In this document: one piece after another, positions 41,700 to 50,584 of the stretch
Position numbering within the stretch: position 1 is the first letter of the stretch
Layout: each line of letters starts with the position of its first letter
Source: Synergistaceae bacterium
GTDB lineage: Bacteria > Synergistota > Synergistia > Synergistales > Aminobacteriaceae
Reading direction: 5' to 3'
Assembly (NCBI GenBank): GCA_017451025.1
Contig: JAFSSM010000010.1
Location: 1-64,000, forward strand
Length of the DNA stretch: 64,000 nucleotides
The notes under the pieces: model-generated
What the model was told of the DNA's origin: nothing
The model's database searches: none
Seen by the model: the letters and a program-made list of their open reading frames with translations, nothing else
Program-made: the position numbers and the translations under genes

Positions 41700-42329
41700 T
41701 TATGTTTCGTTGAAGAAGTTTAGTGCGAGTTCTGATGCTACCTTAAAGATATTTTCCCGAATATTTGGTGATAGCCTGCTGTTGAATAGAGCGATTATAC
41801 CTTTGTACGTGAGAGCTGCTACCTGTGAGAGAAGTATTATTTCTTCCTGAGAGAAGCCCTTTGCGGTGTGAAATGGTTCGAGTTCCGGAGCGAGTCCCCA
41901 TTCTTCGAGCCAGAGGCGCAAAAATCTCCATTTAGCGGCTTCGGCCGGGACAACAGGAACGGTGAGCAGCTTCATGCACCAGTATAAATTCGTCAGCAGA
42001 GAGTCGTCCGGCTGTTCTGGGATAAGGTATTTTCTGAGATATTGAGAGCAAAGCATTGCGGCGACAATCGAGTCTCTGCGGCAGCGAATGTGCAGCATGT
42101 CGTCTTTGATGTCTGCCTCGAAGAGAAAGTAGCCTTTTCCCCTCGCCGTCTTCTGGAAGGCAAAATATCCCCACACGAACGGCTCAGAATCGCCAAGCAT
42201 ATTTTTGGAGGAAACGTTCACGATGCCTTCTCCCTCGAGGAATAGCGTACTCCAGAGGCGGTCTTCGCTGACAGTTTTTCGCCAGAGCACTACGCCCTTG
42301 CGTGTCGGGAAAGGCTCACCTCTGAACAT
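41700..42329 (-). CDS. recO: RecO-like DNA repair protein
   Basis: A 209-residue protein. Residues ~8-75 (RKGVVLWRKTVSEDRLWSTL, ARGKGYFLFEADI) look like the RecO OB-fold, followed by a helical region (YLRKYLIPEQPDDSLLTNLY, LRLWLEEWGLAPEL) in the expected order. RecO helps load RecA at gaps. The four zinc cysteines of many RecO proteins are absent. ATG at 42329 is placed by AGGAGGT six bases upstream. Overall similarity is moderate, so the assignment is tentative. Confidence 0.6.
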   Translation of the reverse strand: MFRGEPFPTRKGVVLWRKTVSEDRLWSTLFLEGEGIVNVSSKNMLGDSEPFVWGYFAFQKTARGKGYFLFEADIKDDMLHIRCRRDSIVAAMLCSQYLRKYLIPEQPDDSLLTNLYWCMKLLTVPVVPAEAAKWRFLRLWLEEWGLAPELEPFHTAKGFSQEEIILLSQVAALTYKGIIALFNSRLSPNIRENIFKVASELALNFFNET

Positions 42330-42394
42330 GACAGACCTCCTAAAGATATTTGGGATGTGCAAATTATATCCTACATTCAGAATGAAAAGCTAAG

Positions 42395-43099
42395 TTATTT
42401 GCGTGAATTATGGATAGTTTTCTTGATGTGAGGTTCTATTTCTGTCCGGAACAGCCAAAATCCCCAGTCTATGCCCCCAAATGGTACTCTGCTTCTTCCT
42501 CTGCTTTTTCTCTCTGCGGTAAGTTTCTTGAGCTTGCTGTTCATGCCGAGAGCCTGCCACTCGGATACGTACAGGGACATAAAGCCGCGTTTCCGGGCTT
42601 CGATGCTTTTTGCGCCGTCAGTATTTGCGAGAATGCTGAACGGTATAATGTCCTTCTTGCCCAGCATGAATTGCATTGCATCCGACAATTCAGAGACATC
42701 AAGCGTACCCGCCTCCATCTGCCGAAGCACTATCGGGCTAATCTGCTTCTCGTCCGCAAAGTCCTCGTTAATCCTAACGCAGGATAACCCCTTCTCCTTC
42801 TAGCCCGGCGCAAAATACACCGTCCCAATGAATAAATTAGCCGCCCAACCATAACGCGGAGTGTGTTCCTTCGCAAGGTCAAAGTACTTCACAGCCTCAT
42901 CACGAATCTCCTCCGTAACTTTTCCGTCCTTCAGCAAACTTGTCCAGGCACTTGCGGCCTTACGTTCCCACAATTCTTGATTCATGTCTCCGCGAATTAC
43001 GTCCATGATGTCAGATTCGGGCCATATGTTCCCAAGATTGAGTCTGTCCTGCTCTGTCCTGCGTGGAGAGTATACGGTTAATAGAGACTGTCTCCACAT
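42395..43099 (-). pseudogene. Unknown protein gene interrupted by an in-frame amber stop
   Basis: One reading frame runs from about 43099 to 42395, broken only by TAG at 42800-42802. Upstream: NQELWERKAASAWTSLLKDG to NLFIGTVYFAPG. Directly after the stop and in frame: KEKGLSCVRINEDFADEKQI, then ELSDAMQFMLGKKDIIPF and a basic C-terminus. No good start codon lies just after the stop, so two separate genes are unlikely. Elsewhere in the window TAG is an ordinary stop. The likeliest explanation is a nonsense mutation; amber readthrough is possible. Family unrecognised. The true start may be at an internal ATG. Confidence 0.55.
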
Positions 43100-43189
43100 T
43101 CAGGGCAGCCATTATGCGAGGCACACCGTGAACAAAAATTTAGTCGAGCTGACCACAACGCAACGCAAAAATTTTCCCGCTAATTACGC

Positions 43190-43195
43190 TATAAT
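43190..43195 (+). promoter_or_regulatory. Candidate -10 box for the rnf operon
   Basis: TATAAT lies 57 bases before the rnfC start in AT-rich sequence; no convincing -35. Confidence 0.45.
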
Positions 43196-43251
43196 TACGG
43201 CATTCACATTTTTCAAATACAATCTATTTTTGAGGGGAGTGCTGTATCACT

Positions 43252-44610
43252 ATGAACCTGCCAACGTTCTTGGGCGGAGTCCATCCGCCTGAAGGCAAGT
43301 CTCTCACGGAAAATAAGCCTGTAGAAACTCTCAGGCCCACAGACGTGCGGGAGTTCATCTATCCTATGGGACTTCACATCGGCGCACCGTGTTCTCCGCT
43401 CGTCAAGAAGGGTGATGCTGTTCTTGCAGGGCAGAAAATCGGCGACACTGACGCTTTCGTCTCTGCCCCGAAGTACTCTGCGGTGTCCGGGACGGTCAAA
43501 GCCGTTGAGCCCCGCATGGTCTACACCGGCGCAATGGAGATGTGCGTAGTTGTCGAGAGCGACGGAAAATATACCCCTGCTCCGTCATTGCACGAGGCAC
43601 TTGGCCGCAAGCCGACACCTGCCGACTACGTGAAGCTGATCCGTGAAGCCGGAATTGTAGGAAGCGGAGGAGCATGTTTCCCGACACACGTAAAGCTCTC
43701 GCCGCCGAAGGATAAGCCCATCAAGCACATAATCGTGAACTCTGCGGAGTGTGAACCGTTCCTGAACTGCGATAACAGGCTCATGATTGAGAACCCTGAC
43801 GAAGTGCTGAAAGGGTTAGAGTTCGTGCTTGAGGTATTCCCTGAGGCTGAAGGAGTAATAGCAATCGAGAACAACAAAACTGAAGCCATAGCGACGATGA
43901 CCTCGCACAACAAGAACCCCCGCATTAAGGTTATGCCCTTGCAGGTGAAGTACCCTCAAGGCGCGGAAAAAATGCTCATCTGGTCGGTAACCGGCAAGGA
44001 AGTTCCGTTAGTGCCTGCGCTTCCTGCCGATGTAGGGTGCATTGTGCTGAACACCCGCACAGCCTGGCAGATTTGGGCCGCAATCGAGAAGGGGCTTCCT
44101 GTTCACGAGCGCATAATCACCGTAACAGGAGACGCAATCGTCGAACCGAAGAACCTGCTGGTTCCGTTGGGCCTGAATATGAGGGACTTAATCCACGAGT
44201 GCGGAGGATTCACTGAGGAGCCGGTGAAGGTAATATCCGGCGGGCCTATGATGGGAATTGCTATGAGGTCAATAGATGTCCCGGTCGTCAAGGGAACGTC
44301 AGGAATCTTAGCCCTCACGAAAAAGTCAGCCTATCTTGCGGAAGAGAGCGCGTGTATCAGGTGCGGGAAATGCGTTGAAGTCTGCCCGATGCACTTAGAG
44401 CCTACGAGCCTTGACCACGCTGTGAGGCGCAGGGACTACGCGGAGTTTGAGGCACTCGGCGGAATGAACTGCATAGAGTGCGGAAGCTGTGCGTACACCT
44501 GCCCGGCATCGCGTCATCTCGTGCAGAGCTACAAGGATGGCAAAGCTACAGTAACCGCAAACAGGCGCAAAGCAGCGGCAGAAGCTAAAGCAAAGGCGGA
44601 GGCGAAATAA
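43252..44610 (+). CDS. rnfC: Rnf complex subunit C
   Basis: A 452-residue membrane-associated subunit of the ferredoxin:NAD oxidoreductase. It holds the NADH/FMN-type domain (GSGGACFPTHVKLSPPK is the glycine-rich part) and two ferredoxin-type clusters, CIRCGKCVEVC and CIECGSCAYTC, near the C-terminus, plus a Lys/Ala tail. It is the likely site of NAD reduction. GAGGGGAGT precedes the ATG by about 11 bases. It is first in an rnfCDGEAB order, the arrangement known from acetogens and other anaerobes. Confidence 0.95.
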   Translation: MNLPTFLGGVHPPEGKSLTENKPVETLRPTDVREFIYPMGLHIGAPCSPLVKKGDAVLAGQKIGDTDAFVSAPKYSAVSGTVKAVEPRMVYTGAMEMCVVVESDGKYTPAPSLHEALGRKPTPADYVKLIREAGIVGSGGACFPTHVKLSPPKDKPIKHIIVNSAECEPFLNCDNRLMIENPDEVLKGLEFVLEVFPEAEGVIAIENNKTEAIATMTSHNKNPRIKVMPLQVKYPQGAEKMLIWSVTGKEVPLVPALPADVGCIVLNTRTAWQIWAAIEKGLPVHERIITVTGDAIVEPKNLLVPLGLNMRDLIHECGGFTEEPVKVISGGPMMGIAMRSIDVPVVKGTSGILALTKKSAYLAEESACIRCGKCVEVCPMHLEPTSLDHAVRRRDYAEFEALGGMNCIECGSCAYTCPASRHLVQSYKDGKATVTANRRKAAAEAKAKAEAK

Positions 44611-44615
44611 TTATC

Positions 44616-45575
44616 ATGGACACGAAATTAACCGTATCAACTTCCCCGCACATACATTCGGAGTTCACTACCCGCAACATCATGGGCATGGTGATTTTCG
44701 CTCTTGTGCCTGCGGGAATTATGGGAGTGTATTTTCTCGGCCTCCGTTCGCTCGGAGTTATAGCCGCGTGCATTATTGCCTGTGTCCTCAGCGAATGGGC
44801 ATGGCAGAAGTTCGTAATGCACACCAAATCCACAATCTGCGACCTCTCGGCTGTGGTTACGGGGCTTCTTCTTGCGTATAACCTTCCTCCTACGATTCCA
44901 ATCTGGATGTCTGTAGCAGGGAGCTTGTTTGCGATAATCATCGTCAAGCAGTTCTACGGCGGAATCGGCTGTAACATCGTCAACCCTGCACTTGCCGCAC
45001 GCGCAATGATGCTTATATCTTGGCCGACGGCAATGACCACGTGGACGATTAACGGCATATCCGGCGCGACTCCCTTAGCCGCAATGAAGGCAGGGACAGT
45101 TTCAGGGATGCCCTCGCTGTGGGATTTGCTCACGGGCAACATGGCGGGCTGTATAGGTGAGACTTCATCACTGCTCCTGATTCTGGGCGGGGCTTATCTC
45201 GTCTGGGAAGGCGTAATCTCCGCGCGCATACCCTTAACGTACATTCTTACGACGGCGATTCTGTCTGCGCTGTTCAATCACGGCGGCGGCATGTTCCCGA
45301 TTCACGAGATGCTTACGGGCGGCCTGTTAATCGGAGCTATCTTCATGGCCACCGATTACACAACATCCCCCATGAGCGAGAAAGGGCAGTACATTTACGC
45401 GGCAGGGTGCGCTCTGCTCACGGCGTTAATCAGGACGTGGGGCGGATACCCTGAAGGCGTGTCGTTCTCAATCCTCATCATGAATGTTGCTGTGCCGTTA
45501 ATCGACAAGTACACAGAGCCGCGAGTCTTCGGTGCTCCTAAAAACGGCTACTTCAAGAGAACAGGAGGCAAATAG
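44616..45575 (+). CDS. rnfD: Rnf complex subunit D
   Basis: A 319-residue integral membrane subunit with eight to ten helices. The motif SGATPL near residue 150 is the expected site of covalent FMN attachment through the threonine. SPHIHSEFTTRNIMGMVIFA and EWAWQKFVM are typical of RnfD/NqrB. It helps to form the ion-translocating core. It begins five bases after rnfC. Confidence 0.94.
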   Translation: MDTKLTVSTSPHIHSEFTTRNIMGMVIFALVPAGIMGVYFLGLRSLGVIAACIIACVLSEWAWQKFVMHTKSTICDLSAVVTGLLLAYNLPPTIPIWMSVAGSLFAIIIVKQFYGGIGCNIVNPALAARAMMLISWPTAMTTWTINGISGATPLAAMKAGTVSGMPSLWDLLTGNMAGCIGETSSLLLILGGAYLVWEGVISARIPLTYILTTAILSALFNHGGGMFPIHEMLTGGLLIGAIFMATDYTTSPMSEKGQYIYAAGCALLTALIRTWGGYPEGVSFSILIMNVAVPLIDKYTEPRVFGAPKNGYFKRTGGK

Positions 45576-45577
45576 CC

Positions 45578-46177
45578 ATGTCTGAAGCTGTAAAGAATAA
45601 CGACACTGTAACAATGGCCGACTACATCAAGAAGGCCGTACACTTGGGCGGGACATTGCTTGCTGTTACTGCTGTAACGGGAATAATTCTTGGTGTTGTC
45701 GAGCACTACACGAGCGCGGCCATCAAACAGGTTGAGCTTGCGGCCAAGAACGAGGCCTTCAAAAACGTAATGCCCATCGCACAGACCTTCGAGGCCATAG
45801 ACAAGGCAGAAGACGATTTTGTGATAGACATCGTGCAGGGCAAAGACGGCGATAACGTCGTAGGCTGGTGCATGACCGTTGAGACAAAGAGCTACGGCGG
45901 GCCTCTGCAGTTCATTGCGGGCATAACTAAGGACGGCGCAGTGAAGGCAATTAACATTCTGAGCCATTCCGACACGCCGGGACTGGGAGCAAGGGCAACA
46001 GAGCCGGAGTTCTACGGACAGTTCACCGACAAGACAGCTTTACCGTTGAAAGTCGTGAAGAACGGCGTTAGCAATCCCGACGAGATAGCCGCAATCTCCG
46101 GCGCAACAATAACATCAACCGCAGTAACCGACGGAGTGAATGCCGCCGTTGAGTACTGGAGCAAGAATCTTAAGTAG
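45578..46177 (+). CDS. rnfG: Rnf complex subunit G (covalent flavoprotein)
   Basis: A 199-residue subunit with one N-terminal membrane helix (LGGTLLAVTAVTGIILGVV) and an outer FMN domain. SGATITS near residue 173 carries the threonine that is flavinylated by ApbE; no apbE gene is visible here. HSDTPGLGARATEPEFYGQF is also diagnostic. It passes electrons between the cytoplasmic and membrane parts. The start is two bases after the rnfD stop. Confidence 0.94.
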   Translation: MSEAVKNNDTVTMADYIKKAVHLGGTLLAVTAVTGIILGVVEHYTSAAIKQVELAAKNEAFKNVMPIAQTFEAIDKAEDDFVIDIVQGKDGDNVVGWCMTVETKSYGGPLQFIAGITKDGAVKAINILSHSDTPGLGARATEPEFYGQFTDKTALPLKVVKNGVSNPDEIAAISGATITSTAVTDGVNAAVEYWSKNLK

Positions 46178-46193
46178 AAGGGGGCTGTGTAAA

Positions 46194-46898
46194 TTGAGCC
46201 AGAGCAAGCTGAAGATTATTACCAACGGAATACTTACTGACAACCCGACGTTTGTGCAGTGCATCGGACTGTGCCCGACGCTCGCGACAACAACCAGCGT
46301 TGCAAACGGTATCGGCATGGGCATAGCCGCAACATTCGTCCTCACTGCCTCGAACATCGTTATCTCTATTCTGCGCAAGATGGTACCTGACGAAATCCGC
46401 ATACCGATATTTATCGTGGTAATCGCTGGGTTCGTTACGGTTATAGAGTTCCTGATGAAGGGCTTTACCCCTGAGCTGAACAAGTCGCTCGGAATATTCA
46501 TACCCTTAATTGTCGTGAACTGCATCATCTTGGCCAGAGCTGAGGCCTTCGCGTCGAAGAACGGAGTGTTTGACTCTGCCCTTGACGGTATAGGTATGGG
46601 CTTGGGCTTCACGATTGCACTTTCACTTCTCGGGTCAGTGCGTGAGATTCTGGGTGCAGGTACATGGATGGGGACTCCTGTAGTGAGCTTTGACCCTGCT
46701 ATGTTAATCGTGTTAGCTCCGGGCGGTTTCATAATTCTCGGGTGCAGTATGGGGCTGTTCAGGGCAATTCAGGCACGTGCGGCCAAGTTCAAGGGACTTG
46801 CGGCAACACCTGCTGAAGCTCGTCCTGCGGGGTGCGGTTCGTGCTTAATGGCGAAGTTCTGCCAGAGAGACGCAGAAGAGTGCAAGGAGGCGAAGTAA
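46194..46898 (+). CDS. rnfE: Rnf complex subunit E
   Basis: A 234-residue integral membrane subunit with about six helices, homologous to RnfA and NqrD. NPTFVQCIGLCPTLATTTSV contains the first conserved membrane cysteine, and GFVTVIEFLMKGFTPELNKS the second half. A C-terminal Cys-rich tail (GCGSCLMAKFCQRDAEEC) is longer than usual for the family. I chose TTG at 46194 because AAGGGGG lies nine bases upstream and residue 2 onward (SQSKLKII) fits; no ATG is available nearby. Confidence 0.93.
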   Translation: MSQSKLKIITNGILTDNPTFVQCIGLCPTLATTTSVANGIGMGIAATFVLTASNIVISILRKMVPDEIRIPIFIVVIAGFVTVIEFLMKGFTPELNKSLGIFIPLIVVNCIILARAEAFASKNGVFDSALDGIGMGLGFTIALSLLGSVREILGAGTWMGTPVVSFDPAMLIVLAPGGFIILGCSMGLFRAIQARAAKFKGLAATPAEARPAGCGSCLMAKFCQRDAEECKEAK

Positions 46899-46901
46899 GC
46901 T

Positions 46902-47489
46902 ATGTCGATGACAGAATTATTCCTGCTGTTCATCAGCTCAATCTTTGTGCACAATATCCTGCTTTCGCGGTTCTTGGGGTGCTGTCCGTTCATGGGTGTA
47001 AGCTCAAAGCTGAAGACTGCTCAGGGAATGGGTGCGGCTGTCGTGTTCGTCATAGTGCTTGCGTCATTGATGACTTGGCTCACGTACAACTACCTGCTTG
47101 TTCCTCTGCACCTCGAGTACCTCTACACGCTGTCGTTCATTCTGGTGATTGCGGCACTGGTTCAGTTCGTGGAGCTTGCGCTGAAGAAGCTGAATCCCGT
47201 TCTGTATAAGTCATTAGGAATCTTCCTGCCACTCATCACGACGAACTGCGCAGTTCTCGGCGTGGCAGTCCTCAACATGAACGAGGGCTACGGACTCGCG
47301 GCGGCACTGGTGAACGCTCTCGGCTCATCGCTGGGCTTCCTGCTGGCAATCTCCCTTATGGCCGGAATACGCGAGCGCATCGAGAACAACGACGGCATAC
47401 CTGACGCACTGCGGGGGCTTCCTATGGCGTTAATCACGGCTGGCTTAATGTCGATTGCCTTCATGGGCTTCAACGGCATCATCAAGTAA
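46902..47489 (+). CDS. rnfA: Rnf complex subunit A
   Basis: A 195-residue membrane protein with six helices. FVHNILLSRFLGCCPFMGVS and LGIFLPLITTNCAVLGVAVL carry the two conserved cysteine regions. RnfA and RnfE together hold an iron-sulfur centre inside the membrane. It starts three bases after rnfE and is followed by rnfB. Confidence 0.95.
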   Translation: MSMTELFLLFISSIFVHNILLSRFLGCCPFMGVSSKLKTAQGMGAAVVFVIVLASLMTWLTYNYLLVPLHLEYLYTLSFILVIAALVQFVELALKKLNPVLYKSLGIFLPLITTNCAVLGVAVLNMNEGYGLAAALVNALGSSLGFLLAISLMAGIRERIENNDGIPDALRGLPMALITAGLMSIAFMGFNGIIK

Positions 47490-47501
47490 GGAGGGTTAAT
47501 T

Positions 47502-48335
47502 ATGGATATAGGACATGCAATGATAGCTCCCCTCGCTTTGATGGGAATTATGGGCGGAGTTTTCGGGGTACTGCTCGCGATAGCCTCTATAGTGTTCAGG
47601 GTTCACCAGGACGAGAGAATAGGGCTTGTGCGTGCGGCTCTTCCCGGTGCGAACTGCGGAGGGTGCGGGTATCCCGGCTGCGACGGTTACGCTTCTGGTG
47701 TTGTAACAGAGGGTGCACCCGTCAACAAGTGTGCTCCCGGCGGTGCTAAGGTAGCTGCTGCAATCGCGGCAATAATGGGTGTAGATGCTGGTGCTGCTGT
47801 TCCTGTGAGGGCGTTCCTGAGGTGCAAGGGCACGTGTGAGGCCTCGCCCCGTACGGTGAACTATGACGGTATTCACGACTGCCGCAGTGCCGTAACAGTT
47901 CCGGGCGGCTCACCGAATGCCTGTCCCTTCGGCTGTGTCGGAATGGGTACGTGCGTAAGTGTCTGCCAGTTCGGTGCGCTGTCGATGGGTGAGGATGGCC
48001 TGCCTAAGGTTGACGTGAGCAAGTGTGTCGGTTGCGGAGCTTGTGTCGAGAATTGCCCGAAGGGACTCTTTGTGCTGGTGCCTGTAACTGCGGACGTGAT
48101 TGTAGCCTGTGCGTCGCACTGGAAGGGCCCCGCCGTAAAGAGCGTGTGCAGTGCAGGATGCATCGGGTGCACTCTGTGCGAGAAGAAGTGCCCGAAGCAG
48201 GCTATCACTATGGACCATGACCTCGCGGTAATCAATCAGGATTTGTGCGTGAAGTGCGGCATCTGCGCGAAGGTCTGTCCGGCCAAGTGCATCAAGCAGG
48301 GCGAGAAGTATGTAGTCGTCGAAAAATCGGCTTAA
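47502..48335 (+). CDS. rnfB: Rnf complex subunit B (multi-cluster ferredoxin-oxidising subunit)
   Basis: A 277-residue subunit with an N-terminal membrane helix. A [4Fe-4S] domain follows (ANCGGCGYPGCDGYASG with a later NKCAPGG), then a series of ferredoxin-like clusters: CPFGCVGMGTCVSVC, CVGCGACVENCP, CIGCTLCEKKCP and CVKCGICAKVCP. This is the long, cluster-rich form of many strict anaerobes and the entry point for electrons from reduced ferredoxin. AGGAGGG precedes the ATG. Its stop abuts the stop of the gene converging from the right. Confidence 0.95.
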   Translation: MDIGHAMIAPLALMGIMGGVFGVLLAIASIVFRVHQDERIGLVRAALPGANCGGCGYPGCDGYASGVVTEGAPVNKCAPGGAKVAAAIAAIMGVDAGAAVPVRAFLRCKGTCEASPRTVNYDGIHDCRSAVTVPGGSPNACPFGCVGMGTCVSVCQFGALSMGEDGLPKVDVSKCVGCGACVENCPKGLFVLVPVTADVIVACASHWKGPAVKSVCSAGCIGCTLCEKKCPKQAITMDHDLAVINQDLCVKCGICAKVCPAKCIKQGEKYVVVEKSA

Positions 48336-48992
48336 TCAGTCTTCTTCCTCTTCATCCTCTTCCTCTTCATCGGGGAGGAGGATTTTTGTTTTGCTGATAA
48401 CCCAGTCTAACACTTTTTCGGCGTAATGCTTTATGAATGCCGCAAGAGTATTCAGGTAGACGAAGACCATTGATATTAGCGTGCACACTGCCGCAATGTC
48501 ATCGAGTGCACCGGGTGCATCAGGGAAAAAGTAGATTACTATGCTCCCGAGAACTGTTGCGATTGTTCCGAGAATGCTCATCAATTCGCCGGGCATCACC
48601 AAAATCACCAGAAAATATATCTGGAATGACAGCCGTATTATTTTCAGCACACTATCCAGCGGAGTGTAGAGGCTTCCCCACGTGAAAAGCGCAGACCCTC
48701 CGCTCAACACCCAGAAGGCATAAGCGCACCCAATCCCCGACGCAACGCGCAGGACCGGGTTCTTCAGCATAGCCAGCAGCAGGAGATACACAGCAACAGG
48801 CGGCAGAAGTGAGAGCACCGTAACCGAGAACACATAGCGCAGCATCGTCCAGAACAGGCTTGTAATTTTGCCGAGCCCCCACGCCGTCCAGCTCCCGCCG
48901 AAGACGAACGCAGAAATGTTCCAGACCGCATAAACAGCAAGCCCGACAAGCACGCACACAACAATTTTCTTCACGAACGATAAATACTTCAT
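48336..48992 (-). CDS. Membrane protein of unknown function with an acidic tail
   Basis: A 218-residue protein with about five or six hydrophobic helices (VVCVLVGLAVYAVWNISAFV, LLPPVAVYLLLLAML and others) and a strongly acidic C-terminal tail (PDEEEEDEEEED). No known family. A TATAAT box lies only about 8 bases before the ATG, so the message may be nearly leaderless or the box is fortuitous. It ends directly against rnfB with no spacer, so the two convergent transcripts overlap. Confidence 0.75.
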   Translation of the reverse strand: MKYLSFVKKIVVCVLVGLAVYAVWNISAFVFGGSWTAWGLGKITSLFWTMLRYVFSVTVLSLLPPVAVYLLLLAMLKNPVLRVASGIGCAYAFWVLSGGSALFTWGSLYTPLDSVLKIIRLSFQIYFLVILVMPGELMSILGTIATVLGSIVIYFFPDAPGALDDIAAVCTLISMVFVYLNTLAAFIKHYAEKVLDWVISKTKILLPDEEEEDEEEED

Positions 48993-49063
48993 GACATGGC
49001 ATTATACCCTACTTAATGTGCTAAAATCGCTGATTAATTTTCCATCGTTAGGAGAGATAGTTA

Positions 49064-50179
49064 TTGTTCAGATTCTTCAACCCGTTCTTCCTCATGCCGT
49101 GCCTGATTTGCCTTTACGATGTTCTCAGCATGATTTGCCCTCTCAGATTCTCTTTGTGGGCAAAAATTCCGATGGCACTTCTCATCACAGCAGGACTCGC
49201 CAAAATCTTCATGCTCAGGATGACTCCGGCAGGCTTTGAAGTTTACGAACTGCCCCGTCCGGCTGCACTGATATTGTCCGGACTCTTCAGCTTTATGGTC
49301 TGCGCTCTCTTCATGCTAATCGTTAAGGATGTAATATTCCTCGTCTGGAAGGTTATCGTCCGCCAGGCATTCCCTGCACATTACGCCTCGCTGTGCGTCA
49401 TGATTCTGGCCGCGTGCGCAACAATCTGGGGAGCGTATCAGGGCACAAGGGTTCCTGACGTTCTCACCCATGAAGTCCGCATTAAGAATCTTGGTCCTGA
49501 GTTCGACGGAATGAAGGCAGCTATGCTTGTGGATATTCACGTCGGCAGTGTGAATCGCAGGGAGTTTGTGCGGGCAGTAGTGGACAAGACAAACGCATTA
49601 AGCCCCGACGTAATACTGATACCTGGTGATTTTGTTGACGGCCAGGTGCGCAACAGGAGCGGCGACCTCGAACCATTAAGGGACCTCCGCGCAAAATATG
49701 GAGTGCTCGCCGTTACGGGCAATCACGAATATTATTACGACCTGGCTGGCTGGCTGAAGACTATTGAGGGTTTCGGTGTGAAGTGGCTGGAAAATGAGAA
49801 CGTCATTCTCACGTCGGGAGATTCCAGACTGGCGATTGCGGGAGTGCCTGACCCGACGGGCGGGAACAGGAACACTCCGAAAGCACTTGCGGGAATTTCT
49901 GAGGGTATACCAATAATCTTGATGGATCACCAGCCGAGATTTGCGGGGGAGAACGCGGAGCTTGGTGTGAACCTGCAATTATCGGGACACACACACGGCG
50001 GGCAGATGCCAGGTATTCGGCAGCTTGTAGCGCGGAGCAACGGAGGATTTGTGCGAGGGTGGTATGACGTTGGGGGAATGAAGCTGTACAACAGTCCTGG
50101 CACATCGCAGTGGGACGGATTTATCGTGAGGCTGTTCGACCCGTCGGAAATTTCGCTGTTCATTCTCAGAGCAGAATAG
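49064..50179 (+). CDS. Membrane-anchored metallophosphoesterase (YkuE/YaeI-like)
   Basis: A 371-residue protein. Residues 1-130 contain four or five hydrophobic helices. From ~140 a calcineurin-type phosphoesterase follows: MLVDIHVG, ILIPGDFVDG, TGNHEYYY, LMDHQP and SGHTHGGQMPG supply the metal ligands. Relatives with this order include UDP-diacylglucosamine-type and YaeI phosphoesterases; substrate cannot be assigned. The start is TTG at 49064, about nine bases after GGAGA; no ATG is close. A TAAAAT box lies at 49022. Confidence 0.85.
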   Translation: MFRFFNPFFLMPCLICLYDVLSMICPLRFSLWAKIPMALLITAGLAKIFMLRMTPAGFEVYELPRPAALILSGLFSFMVCALFMLIVKDVIFLVWKVIVRQAFPAHYASLCVMILAACATIWGAYQGTRVPDVLTHEVRIKNLGPEFDGMKAAMLVDIHVGSVNRREFVRAVVDKTNALSPDVILIPGDFVDGQVRNRSGDLEPLRDLRAKYGVLAVTGNHEYYYDLAGWLKTIEGFGVKWLENENVILTSGDSRLAIAGVPDPTGGNRNTPKALAGISEGIPIILMDHQPRFAGENAELGVNLQLSGHTHGGQMPGIRQLVARSNGGFVRGWYDVGGMKLYNSPGTSQWDGFIVRLFDPSEISLFILRAE

Positions 50180-50584
50180 TATTTCATGAATGACTGGATC
50201 CCTTTGCTGAGAGGCAGGGGGATTTGGTGTAATTTAGGGGTATATTTCCGAGATAATTACCTTATAATTTACGATACTTCCCAGACATAAATAGAATCAA
50301 CGCTAAAGACTCCTCGAAGTGTTGCCGAAAAAAAGAATATCCATGAAGTAAGGGTAACAAGCTCCGAATAAAGAGCGTATATACACTGTTTCAGGAGGAA
50401 GAGGTTATGCATATCTGAATGAGGAGTGAGTGTAAATTGACGCAGGAGTCATTGAGGAGGCGGATCGTGACGCACAAGAATTTTGCGGAAGTTGGCGGGC
50501 ATGAGTTGAAGGGTGCCCGAGGAAGGAAACAAGTTAATGTTCATCCCGCGAAGGACGGGAAGGATAAACAAGGAGGTTAATACA
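50180..50584 (+). promoter_or_regulatory. Promoter and ~310-base structured leader of the large exported protein
   Basis: A TATAAT box at 50263-50268 implies a leader of about 310 bases. GCTC/GAGC flank CGAATAAA at about 50371-50386, GGGCAT pairs with GTGCCC around 50498-50518, and CCCG/CGGG form a small hairpin near 50546-50561. AAGGAGG precedes the ATG. No known riboswitch was recognised. A similar GCTC-(CGAATAA)-GAGC element lies at 40550-40569. Confidence 0.45.

Noticed and set aside
42395-43099. Pyrrolysine-containing protein
   Set aside because: TAG is the normal stop for several genes here (e.g. 5398, 34334, 55649), and no methylamine or pyl gene is present. A nonsense mutation is simpler.
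43100-43140. Zinc-ribbon ORF on the minus strand (two CxxC pairs ending before the broken gene)
   Set aside because: Only about 19 codons between stops and no start codon; possibly a relic, but not supportable as a gene.
43252-48335. Na+-translocating NADH:quinone oxidoreductase (Nqr)
   Set aside because: Subunit order and the ferredoxin-type RnfB and RnfC clusters mark it as Rnf; there is no NqrF or NqrA.
50186-50290. 34-codon ORF after the phosphoesterase gene
   Set aside because: No ribosome site, and it overlaps the promoter region of the next gene.
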